A DNA stretch of 64,000 nt from Neocallimastix lanati (nom. inval.). Taxonomy: Eukaryota; Neocallimastigomycota; Neocallimastigomycetes; Neocallimastigales; Neocallimastigaceae. Below, one piece after another: positions 55,899-64,000 of the stretch. A program made the translations under genes and the position numbers. Below the pieces are notes generated by a model. That model ran no database searches, was not told the origin of the DNA, and worked only from the letters and a program-made list of their open reading frames with translations. The stretch is taken from positions 1 through 64,000 of the forward strand of contig JACVTC010000067.1 of NCBI GenBank assembly GCA_016946835.1, in the 5' to 3' direction. The first letter of the stretch is position 1, and each line of letters starts with the position of its first letter.

Positions 55899-56177
55899 AC
55901 TTATTAATTAATTTACTAATTAATACTATTTATTACTTCTATTATTATTATTATTATTATTATTTTTTTTTTATAATAAACTAATAGTTAATAATTAAAG
56001 GCTTATTCGTTTTTATACTGGTTCAAACTCCCAGTTATCTTTAATTACAAATAAAATATTACAATTAATTAACTAACTTATCACTACTAACTAAATCTAA
56101 ATAGTAATTAAAGACTTATTCGTTTTTATCCTGGTCCAAATTCCCAGCTGCCTTTAATTAATAAGAATAAAATAATA

Positions 56178-56211
<34 letters not shown>

Positions 56212-56347
56212 TTATTGACGCGTAATTATTAATTTTCAACTAATATTTTATTTAAACTTAATAAATTAACACACGAAAATAATTATAATAAAAATATATC
56301 TCTTAATAAAACACTTATAAAAATAATACAACTATATTATTGCACAT
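55699..56347 (-). promoter_or_regulatory. Element C leader with a duplicated hairpin
   Basis: Two direct copies of a 56-nt segment (55991-56046 and 56105-56160) each begin TAATTAAAG and end CTTTAATTA, so each can fold on itself. Inside is CTGGT(T/C)CAAA(C/T)TCCCAG. Both copies keep the pairing ends. Position between the primer site and gag suggests a packaging or dimerisation signal. The rest is AT-rich with T-runs at about 55867 and 56193. Confidence 0.6.
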
Positions 56348-56364
56348 CCCCGATATCTCCACCA
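56348..56364 (-). other. Primer-binding site of element C
   Basis: The minus strand has TGGTGGAGATATCGGGG five bases inside the 5' LTR. Its complement, CCCCGATATCTCCACCA, has the form of a tRNA 3' end with CCA. Element D has a similar site beginning TGGTGGAGA. Confidence 0.75.
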
Positions 56365-56369
56365 ATTTT

Positions 56370-56935
56370 TGATATGCGGGACTTTTATGTGCTATATTTT
56401 AATTATAATAATATAGTTATATCTTTATTTAATTTATTATTCCTTTTCCTAAAAACTAAAAAACCCCCTTTCTAAATTAATTTATTAGAAATTGGTTATT
56501 ATTAAGAAATTACATTTTAAAATTATAAAATTTAATAGTATGAAATATATTTTAAACATATAATATAAATTATATATATATAAGAATACAATATCTATAT
56601 TTAAATAATAAATGTATATTATATGTAAAATAAAAAAATAAATATAAAATAATACATAATAATATATTGTATAATATAATAAAAATCCTATTAAAGTTAA
56701 ATATAAAAATATTATTATATTTTAATATAATAATATATAATTATAAAATAAATAATATAATATAATATATTATAAAATAATATGTAATTTAATATATATT
56801 ATAATAGTAATTATAATATAATAATGAATAATTAATAATATATTATAAAAATTATTATCAAAAGATATAAATTTAATATTTAATAATTATTATTAAATAT
56901 ACAAATATGTTACTACACATATTTGTTTTAGATCA
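56370..56935 (-). repeat. 5' LTR of element C
   Basis: 566 bp, appears identical to 49311-49876. It would carry the promoter for transcription toward lower coordinates. Confidence 0.95.
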
Positions 56936-57269
56936 CAAAATATAAATTTTACATTTATACTTATTATTTGAAATGTTCTCTTTTTTTGTAAAAGACGGAA
57001 AATATTGTAATAAAAATGTGTTTTTAATAACACATATTAACAGTGGTTAATATATGAAAACTTATAAATTATAAAGTGTTTAAATATAAAAATATAAGAT
57101 AAATTAATTGTGTAAAAATTTATTTTATATTTACTTTCTATATTAATTATTTATTGTAGTAATTAATTTTAATATAAGTTGTAAAATAGTTCTTTCTTAA
57201 AAGTTAGAATTTAACTACAACTTTAGAATAACATTATAATATTAATTAATATATTATACTGTTATCAAT

Positions 57270-57290
57270 TGGTGGAGAGTCGGTCTTCCC
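57270..57290 (+). other. Primer-binding site of element D
   Basis: TGGTGGAGAGTCGGTCTTCC starts 2 nt after the 5' LTR end. It begins with TGG and is complementary to a CCA-terminated tRNA 3' end; the tRNA is not identified. Confidence 0.7.
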
Positions 57291-57404
57291 AGGGTGCAAC
57301 TTACAAAATTTTATATTTTGTATTCAAATTTTTGTGAAAAAATCATTTTTTAATTTAGGGAAAATATAACTTCCTAATAATTTATTTTAAAATTCATAAT
57401 TGTA

Positions 57405-58822
57405 TTGTATGATTATGTTGTAATAACCATGTTGGATTCAAAGCATATGATTGATATTTTAAGGTGTAATACTATTCCAAGTGTTTACGCTTTAGTTGAT
57501 GACCAAATTGCAAAGGTTAAAGTATATAGACAAAACACAGTCAATATAATCTCGGAAAATATATTTAATAAGATTTCGAAAGGAAAAAAGGTAATAAAAC
57601 AAAAACATCAATACTTTGTTACAGAAACTGACTTTGTTATGGATTCCAATTCTATGGTTGAGTTAGAGATAAAGTTTAAAAATGCAACTATTAAAGATAC
57701 CTTTTGGATTGCTTATGATATTGATGATTCTTATGATATTCTAATTAGCTTTTCAGTTTAAAGAAAATACTCCTTATATGTTTCTTATGATGACTCTTTA
57801 TGTATGAAATTAAAAGATACAAAGGAACATATTACTATATCATTACCTTCAGATATGTATTCTGGAAAAGAATTTTTAGATTGGTCTAAACTTAAAAGCA
57901 TTACATATAATAATGAAAATTACGATTAGATCCATGAAAGTATTCAACTTAGTGATAGTAAAGAAACAAAATTACGTGAAATTGATGATATTAAAGATAT
58001 TGAAATTCAAAATTTAAAAACCTTATTAAGTCAACTTCAAGCTGATTATAATAAATTGAAAGAGACAAGTAATTCAAATATTGAAAAATTAAAGAAAAAA
58101 TATAACAAACTATATGCTCAAAATCAAAAAGGTAATATCACTATTTATAATCTGAGTAAACAAAATAATCAATTAAAAGAAGATTTAAATAATCTTGAAG
58201 AATGTAACTATACTTTAAATAATAATTTAAACTTAAGTAATAATGAAATTAACGTACTTAAAAAAAAAACAGACAAATGGAAGAACAAAATGAAAAGAAA
58301 TCTCAAGTAATTTCTTCATTAAACGATAAGATTGATGAATATGATAAATCGAATTATAAATTATTTTGTCAAATAAATATTATGCAAAACGAATTACTCC
58401 AAGAGAAAGAGAAAAATCAAAACTTAAAAAATATTAATGATGAATTAAAATCAAATATTGAGGAATTAAAAAGTAAAATGATACATGATGAATTCAGACA
58501 ACATGATACAAATCTTCAGCTACCATTAAAATCTGATGAATTAAAATTAATTAACGTGGAAAATGCAAGAAAAATAAATTCAATTTCGGATATGTCTAAT
58601 CAAATTATGTATACTGATAAAGCACGAAAAGAGAAAATATTTAATAAAAAAATGAAAAAGAACATTGGTTATGAATTTTCCAATCTTATGAAAATATACT
58701 ACGGATCTTTAAAATTAATTGGAAACTATAAAACTACAAGACATTACTTTGAAATATTATTAAAATTTAAATATTTTATATTTCATAATTCTTATTTATT
58801 TATTTTAATAAGATTTTTATAA
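57405..58822 (+). pseudogene. Element D protein: protease-like fold plus long coiled coil
   Basis: 57405-58310 is one frame with stops at 57759-57761 and 57927-57929. A +/-1 shift near 58277-58310 leads into a second frame ending at 58822. The first part (residues about 15-118) resembles a retropepsin-like domain of gypsy Pol (YALVDDQIAKVKV, NIISENIFNKIS, LEIKFKNATIKDTFWI, SYDILISF), but the D-T/S-G site reads DDQ, so it is inactive. The rest is strongly heptad-like, rich in K/E/N/L (SNIEKLKKKYNKLYAQNQ, LNDKIDEYDKSNYKLFCQ). No RT, RNase H or integrase is present. It could be a diverged structural protein of a parasite element. The reading frame is damaged in this copy. Confidence 0.6.
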
Positions 58823-58940
58823 ATAATTATTATTTTAGAGTTAGATAATTATTAGATAAATTATAAATTTATTAAATATTAAAAAATTATTTATTATTTT
58901 ATTCAGCTATCCCAAAGTGATATCTTAAGGGAGGAAGTCT

Positions 58941-59321
58941 TGATAAAGAATTTTTATAATTTAATAATTTTATAATTTAAAATTAATAGAATATACACGT
59001 AATCAAACAAAATATAAATTTTACATTTATACTTATTATTTGAAATGGTCTCTTTTTTTGTAAAAGACGGAAAATATTGTAATAAAAATGTGTTTTTAAT
59101 AACATATATTAACAGTGGTTAATATATGAAAACTTATAAATTATAAAGTGTTTAAATATAAAAATATAAAAATTTATTTTATATTTACTTTCTATATTAA
59201 TTATTTATTGTAGTAATTAATTTTAATATAAGTTGTAAAATAGTTCTTTCTTAAAAGTTAGAATTTAACTACAACTTTAGAATAACATTATAATATTAAT
59301 TAATATATTATTCTGTTATCA
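58941..59321 (+). repeat. 3' LTR of element D
   Basis: TGATAAAGAATT ... CTGTTATCA, 381 bp, with TGATAA/TTATCA ends. It matches the uninterrupted parts of the split 5' LTR. Confidence 0.9.
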
Positions 59322-59326
59322 TATAC

Positions 59327-59876
59327 AAAAAAAGAATATTTATTATTTATTTTGTTATTATTTATTGAATTATTAAAAAAACAAGTCATATACAAAAATA
59401 CGCCACATTACCATTGCGAGATGTACTACATTCCAAAATTCTTTTATTTATTTATATATTTATATTATTCAAAAATTGTTCTTTAATAAAATAATTAATA
59501 AAATTTAAAAATAAGAAATATTAAATTTCATTAAAATAATAATCGAATGTGTTACATTACACAATGTGACAGTGACTTTTATATTATAGTAATTTGACGC
59601 CATAAATTTTTAAACATTTTTTAATGCCATTTTTAAATAAATAAATGAATAAATAAATAAATAATTAAACAAATATTTTACTTTTTAAATATTAAAAAAA
59701 AAAAATATATTTTATTAAAAATACTTTATAATTAAATGAACTAAATAATTAATACTAATTTATTCAGAACAAATAAATAACTATATAATTTTATATATAT
59801 ATATATTCATAAAATTTTTAACAAATTAAATATATTTTTTATTAAAATAATATATAATTAAAATATTTTATTATAA
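59327..59876. other. AT-rich spacer
   Basis: No coding signal is visible. The less AT-rich patch at about 59400-59430 and 59545-59610 (ACGCCACATTACCATTGCGAG) is not recognised. Confidence 0.5.
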
Positions 59877-59970
59877 ATGGAAGAAAGCATTAATATTGAA
59901 ATAAATGAACCAAATCGAGGAAAGGAACAAATTATTATTACCAAAAAATATAAATTTAATTCTTGACCAA

Positions 59971-60003
<33 letters not shown>

Positions 60004-60972
60004 TAATTCTTATAGTCATACAAAATATAAAACTTTTAAATAAATGTAAAATTTTCATTATTTTAAACGATAAGAAGAAAGTTTTAAAATATGAAAATTT
60101 ATATAATTATTTTGAAAAAGAATTTGATGTATTTATATCAATTTCAAAGCATAAAATTAAAAATGAAATTAGAACAAGTTAATATTCCTTTAGGTATAAA
60201 ACTTAAACGTATATTAAATAAAGTCTCACAATAAATGGGATTTATATGTTTATACATCCTGAATATAATGCAATCAAATCCCAAATGACAAGAAATAGAA
60301 ATATAAATAAACAACTACCTTCTAATGTAACAAAGTTTGATGAAATTCCTGATGAATCAAAATATTATAAAAAAGTAAAAAATGAGAATTTTATGATATC
60401 TAAAAATCCATATTTAATAATCTTTCCCATCATATAAAGCAAAACTATTTATGAAATATAATGAAGATATATTTACAGATGATACTTTTTATATTTCACC
60501 TAAATTTAGTTATCAAGTGTTTAATACAAAAACTTATATTACGAAATTAAATATTTTTTGTACTATTTCTTTTTCAATATGAAAAAGTAAAGAACAAACT
60601 ACCTGCGAGATGTTGATTTAAGAAATATAAAAAAATAATAATAATAATAAATATAATAATAATACTACTATTACTCCAAAAATTTTTCATTGAGATTTCG
60701 AAATAGGCATATCTAATGCAGTAGAAATAATTATTTCCAAATATAAATGTGAAATACTGTATTTAACACTTTAAAAAAAAAGCATTAGAATTTTTTTTAA
60801 AATAAAATGAATTATAATGGAGTAAAATATTAAATAATAATATATATTTTTATTATAAAGTGATTTCGAACTTATCTTTTGTAAATCTTGAATATATAAT
60901 TGATGTTTTTCTTAAAATTCGGTGTTAAACAAATAATAATGTCCTATTGTTTGAAATTTATAGAATATTTTG

Positions 60973-61004
<32 letters not shown>

Positions 61005-61202
61005 TTTTATAAAATTAAAAAAAATTGGAATTATTATAACAATATAAAACATATAACAATCAATGTATCAGAATTATTCAATAATTATTTAAATAATTTG
61101 GTTTCAAAAGAAAAAACTTCTTTTTATAAATTAATATATGCATTAAAACAAGAAGAATTTTTATCTTATAATAATTATATAAGAAAAGGTACAGGAATTT
61201 AG
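59877..61202 (+). pseudogene. Mutator-like (MULE) transposase fossil
   Basis: Fragments in several frames follow the plan of a MULE transposase: an N-terminal ATG segment (59877, MEESINIEINEPNRGKEQ), QLPSNVTKFDEIPDESKYYK (about 60310), then DIFTDDTFYISPKFSYQVF (about 60467), ITPKIFH.DFEIGISNA (about 60676), VISNLSFVNLEYIIDV (about 60860) and ITINVSELFNNYLNNL (about 61050). The D of DDTF and the D/E of DFEIG fit the DDE catalytic positions. Homopolymer tracts (A25-class at 59976, A28-class at 60974), stops and shifts inactivate it. I recognise the pattern from memory of anaerobic-fungal repeats; terminal inverted repeats were not found. Confidence 0.65.
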
Positions 61203-61232
61203 AAAAAAAAATATTAAAAAAAAAAAAAAAAA

Positions 61233-61849
61233 ACTGATATAATCATATCCGTCCTTAAAAAGTGGGGTGGTCTTCGTTAGAGTTCTTCTTAGTGAATAAA
61301 GTAGAATCAAATAGTAGTCAAATAGGTTATCCAAGTAGAAAAATAAAACCGGTGGTAGAATCTAAAAGTTTCAAAGCGATGGTAGAAATTCCAAAAGTCT
61401 AGAAGAAGTAGATTAATAGATTTCCGAGAGTTTGAAGGATAGAAACACAAAATTTTATTAACACTTTTTAATAATATTTTTATAATTGAATATTTTTTTT
61501 TATTTATAATTATGAATCAAAAATTACTGAAATATAAAACAAATTATATAGTATTAGACCAACTAAATATATAATCTGTCAAAGTTTAATATGATAAGTT
61601 CCTTTAACCTTTTTTTTTTAGTGATAACACAGAAAAAATCAAAAATTATCACGTGAAAATCAGTAAAATAACAAAGATAGAAATAATTCCAACGATTCAA
61701 TTATGAATAATTTACAAGGAACTATAATTAATAAGAAAGTGGACTTTAAAGAGAAGAAATTAAAAATTAATGATTAGGAAGGTAATACAAAAAGAGAATT
61801 CCATATAATTTTATCCAGATAAGCTAATATGGAATTTTATAAAATTATC
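61233..61849. other. Unassigned, less AT-rich stretch
   Basis: 61233-61440 has more G than the neighbouring DNA and short open stretches (for example 61290-61400) but no recognisable domain. It may be the decayed gag end of the gypsy fossil that follows. Confidence 0.4.
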
Positions 61850-63140
61850 AAAGAATTGGTTTAATACCAGATGTAATATTACTTTTGGTCAAATCCTTGA
61901 TATATATCCTAAACTAAGGTCAGACTTTACCAGAATTTTAATTTAAAAAAAAAAATTTTTTTTTGGCAGTTTTCTTGATACAATGGAACCTTTTATAATT
62001 AATGAAGAAGAAAGTGAAAAAAAAAGTTAATTTAAGGAATATAAAATTTCATAGTGATGACTTGGGAATTGTAGAAGCATCTGTGGACAGTATTCAAGGA
62101 AGATTACACATAGATTCTTGAAGTAATTTGAATCTAGTGAGTATTGCTTTAATGAATAGTCTACCAGGTACCAATGAGCAAGTTAGTATATGTACTGGTA
62201 GGATTTATGAAGCGCTATTGATAGCACTATTACGGACGCCATTGTGGTTCGTCTTATGGTTTCAATTATGTAATTATACATTTACTTCGGATTTCTGTAT
62301 TAAAGACCAAAAAGATATATGTTTTGAATTCTTACTGGGATTTAGGTCAATAGCTAATAACTACCTTTTTCATTTATCCAATGTTAAGATCGTTGTGTCG
62401 CTTTTACTTCTGATGAAAAGTTTGATATCATTGTTTTTATTGCTAAAGACCAAGACATTGATAGGAATACCTGTTTTATAAAAATTTACTGGACCTAAAC
62501 AAAAGTATTGATGTTTTAAGAATGCCTATAATGTACAAAAGTATTGATGTTTTAAGAATGCCTATAATGTACAAAAGTATTGATATTTTTAGAATGCCTA
62601 TAATGTACAACGGAAACTCTTATTCAGAAAGTAACTAATTTACTAATAAAATCATTGAGGAACACGCTATAAAAGAGAAATATGTATTTTCTCTTTTAGA
62701 GTACATTCATTCTACTACATTTTATTCTGATTTAGGTCCAAAATTTAGGGATCGCATAAGAAAAATTTTTTAAAAAAATTATTGATGTAATTGCTACTTC
62801 ATTTGATAAACTTACTCTTTCTAAATTAAACTCTCATCATACAAAGCTTACTAAGGACGCAAAACCATTAAATATCAAATTTTTTAATTTAAATAAAAAT
62901 AAGTCAGATATGCTTAAAGAAGAATTAACTAAACTTATCAATAAGAGATTAATTGAATATTCTAAATCCTCCAAGTATTCTGTTGTGTTGGTAACTAAGA
63001 AGAATGGGAAATGACGATTGTGCTCCCACTATCGTAAATTAAATGGTATGCCAATGCCAAACTCTTATTTTCTTCCTATTATGGATGAAATATTTGATAG
63101 TTATTCTCTTCCTAATATTGATGAAATATTTAGTTGACTA
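61850..63140 (+). pseudogene. Ty3/gypsy fossil (pre-protease to RT start)
   Basis: In order: FGQILDIYPKLRSDF (about 61880; compare LAQLLGISSALRADV in element C); protease-like EASVDSIQGRLHIDS-stop-SNLNLVS (about 62072-62140, where TGA replaces the G codon of D-S-G); KDQKDICFEFLLGFRSIANNYLF (about 62308); and the RT N terminus IIDVIATSFDKLTLS ... LKEELTKLINKRLIEYSKSS ... VTKKNGK-stop-RLC (about 62781-63020, TGG to TGA). A duplicated EIFDS segment lies near 63085-63135. It ends before the RT catalytic box. Several frames and stops show it is dead. Confidence 0.75.
62501..62608 (+). repeat. Three tandem 36-bp units in the gypsy fossil
   Basis: The unit AAAAGTATTGATGTTTTAAG + AATGCCTATAATGTAC occurs three times (62501, 62537, 62573), the third with two changes. 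Being 12 codons long, it would keep a frame. Confidence 0.95.
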
Positions 63141-63175
63141 TTATTCTGTTTGTTAAGTTAATACCAATATAATAT

Positions 63176-63220
63176 ATTATTTTCAACATTAATAACAAAA
63201 TTATTAATGTTGAAAATAAT
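63176..63220. repeat. Perfect 20-bp inverted repeat, 5-nt loop
   Basis: ATTATTTTCAACATTAATAA (63176-63195), loop CAAAA, then its exact reverse complement (63201-63220). It lies just past the end of the gypsy fossil. Confidence 0.9.
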
Positions 63221-63640
63221 CATATATTACTTTCATCTTAACCCTTTTTGACAATTATTAAAATTTTTTAAATATATTTTAAAAAAAATTTTTTTCTTTT
63301 TTATATTGTTTCAATTATATAATTTTATTAATTTTTTTTTTTTACATTGGAACTCAATATTTTTATTGATGTTTTAAAATATACCTTTTATTTTTATTTT
63401 GTTTTACTGTCATTGTAATTTAATTTTTAATTTTTTTTTTTTATTCTTATTTTTTTTTTTGTTTGTTAGTTTGTTTGTTAGTTTGTTTGTGTAATTTCAA
63501 TATTATTATATTTTATATATAATATTTAATAAATATAAATAAAAAAAAAAAAAAAAAATAGAGAAATATAGTTTTAATGTTTATAATTTTATGTTATATT
63601 TTATTAATAATATAATATTATATTATTCTTCGCTTTGTAC
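63221..63640. other. Low-complexity spacer
   Basis: Poly-T, a TTTGTTTGTTAG repeat (63460-63492) and an A20-class run (63540). No gene is seen. Confidence 0.6.
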
Positions 63641-63642
63641 TT

Positions 63643-63676
63643 TACTCAACTGGTGAGTTGAGACTCTTAATATTTT
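63643..63676 (+). pseudogene. tRNA-Lys-like 5' fragment
   Basis: ACTCAACTGGT followed by GAGTTGAGACTCTTAATATT resembles the D-arm and anticodon arm of tRNA-Lys-CUU (anticodon loop CTCTTAA). The D-arm is missing bases and no clear T-arm or acceptor partner follows, so it is a fragment and not a working tRNA. Confidence 0.45.
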
Positions 63677-64000
63677 AAAATCAAGACCACATCTTGAATA
63701 TTAAAGAGATGAATTAATATGTTTATATGATATACTTTTGTTATACCTTTAAATTATATTAAATTTATCCACTACAATAATATAATTATTTATATAATCT
63801 AATTTATTTTATTTATTTATAGAAAACTATTGGCAATATCAACTTTATAATATACACTATTTTTATTAATAATTTTTATTTCTGACATAATTTATAATTT
63901 ATGTATAATAAATTTTTTAATTTTTTATTTTAATTTTTAATTTTAATTTTTTTTTTTTTTTTCTTTGCATTTTCTTTTTAAATTATTAAAATTCATTAAT
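63677..64000. other. AT-rich right end
   Basis: Nothing beyond simple AT-rich sequence is supported. Confidence 0.5.

Larger units (their letters stand above)
49311..56935 (-). mobile_element. Full-length, probably autonomous Ty3/gypsy element C
   Basis: 7625 bp on the minus strand, with 566-bp LTRs at 56370-56935 (5') and 49311-49876 (3') that appear identical on reading. 4-bp duplications CAAA flank it (49307-49310; 56936-56939). It has intact gag and pol, a -1 frameshift site between them, and a primer site complementary to a tRNA 3' CCA end. The element sits inside the 5' LTR of element D. Everything required for transposition seems present, so it is the most recent insertion here. Confidence 0.95.
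48853..59321 (+). mobile_element. Non-autonomous LTR element D (split by nested insertions)
   Basis: The 5' LTR begins at 48853 (TGATAAAG) and ends at 57267 (TTATCA). The internal part is 57268-58940, and the 3' LTR is 58941-59321. 5-bp duplications TATAC flank it (48848-48852; 59322-59326). A primer site TGGTGGAGAGTCGG starts at 57270, and a purine tract AAGGGAGGAAG lies before the 3' LTR. After removing the nested LTR-C and element C, the 5' LTR is 399 bp; the 3' LTR is 381 bp with one 18-bp deletion, so the reconstruction balances exactly. The internal region encodes only a protease-like and a coiled-coil segment, with no RT, so it must borrow enzymes. Confidence 0.88.

Noticed and set aside
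62128-62481. 117-codon frame as a separate gene
   Set aside because: It continues from the gypsy fossil's protease region through frame shifts; no independent domain or start context.

Overview
The window looks like a very AT-rich eukaryotic (fungal) chromosome segment. The best fit is an anaerobic gut fungus (Neocallimastigomycota). The sequence shows extreme A/T bias, homopolymer runs, AAT-microsatellite tracts that encode poly-asparagine, a secreted GH11 xylanase with a C-terminal fungal cellulose-binding module, and a leucine-rich-repeat gene built from many small exons. Taxonomy is inferred from this character, not from a database search.

Only two host protein genes are clear. One is a single-exon GH11 xylanase with a CBM1 module (33752-35326, +). 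The other is a 12-exon LRR membrane protein (37779-41015, -) that is visible only when its 60-78 bp exons are spliced. Most of the remainder is transposable elements in every state from apparently intact to fossil.

Layout: (1) 1-5660, Ty3/gypsy pol followed by a 2 kb LTR (family A). (2) 5661-8432, a structured leader region and an internally deleted chromodomain-type gypsy remnant. (3) 8433-13536, a second gypsy pol with three nonsense codons, its LTR, and a solo LTR inserted exactly at the LTR/leader boundary. (4) 13713-14591, an orphan gag. (5) 14684-25271, a pile-up of solo LTRs from families A, E, F, G and H, butted end to end and separated by only 2-6 bp. (6) 25276-31756, a nearly pristine gypsy element E with gag and pol in one frame split by a single TAG. 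(7) 31774-31839, a 47-nt initiator-tRNA-like Pol III unit lacking the anticodon arm, overlapping a perfect 69-bp foldback. (8) 33752-41015, the two host genes separated by a LINE pseudogene. (9) 41899-47782, a decayed Ty1/copia element carrying its own solo-LTR insertion. (10) 48853-59321, a small non-autonomous LTR element D whose 5' LTR has been split by a solo LTR-C and by a complete 7.6 kb gypsy element C (identical LTRs, tRNA-type primer site, canonical A AAA AAC -1 frameshift site). (11) 59877-63140, a MULE-like transposase fossil and another gypsy fossil. (12) A tRNA-Lys-like fragment near the right end.

The strongest new-looking signals are the serial LTR pile-up ending 17 bp upstream of the anticodon-less tRNA-like unit (Ty3-like position-specific insertion), the two different gag-pol recoding strategies in neighbouring young elements (TAG readthrough versus -1 frameshift), and the one-repeat-per-exon, single-phase architecture of the LRR gene.
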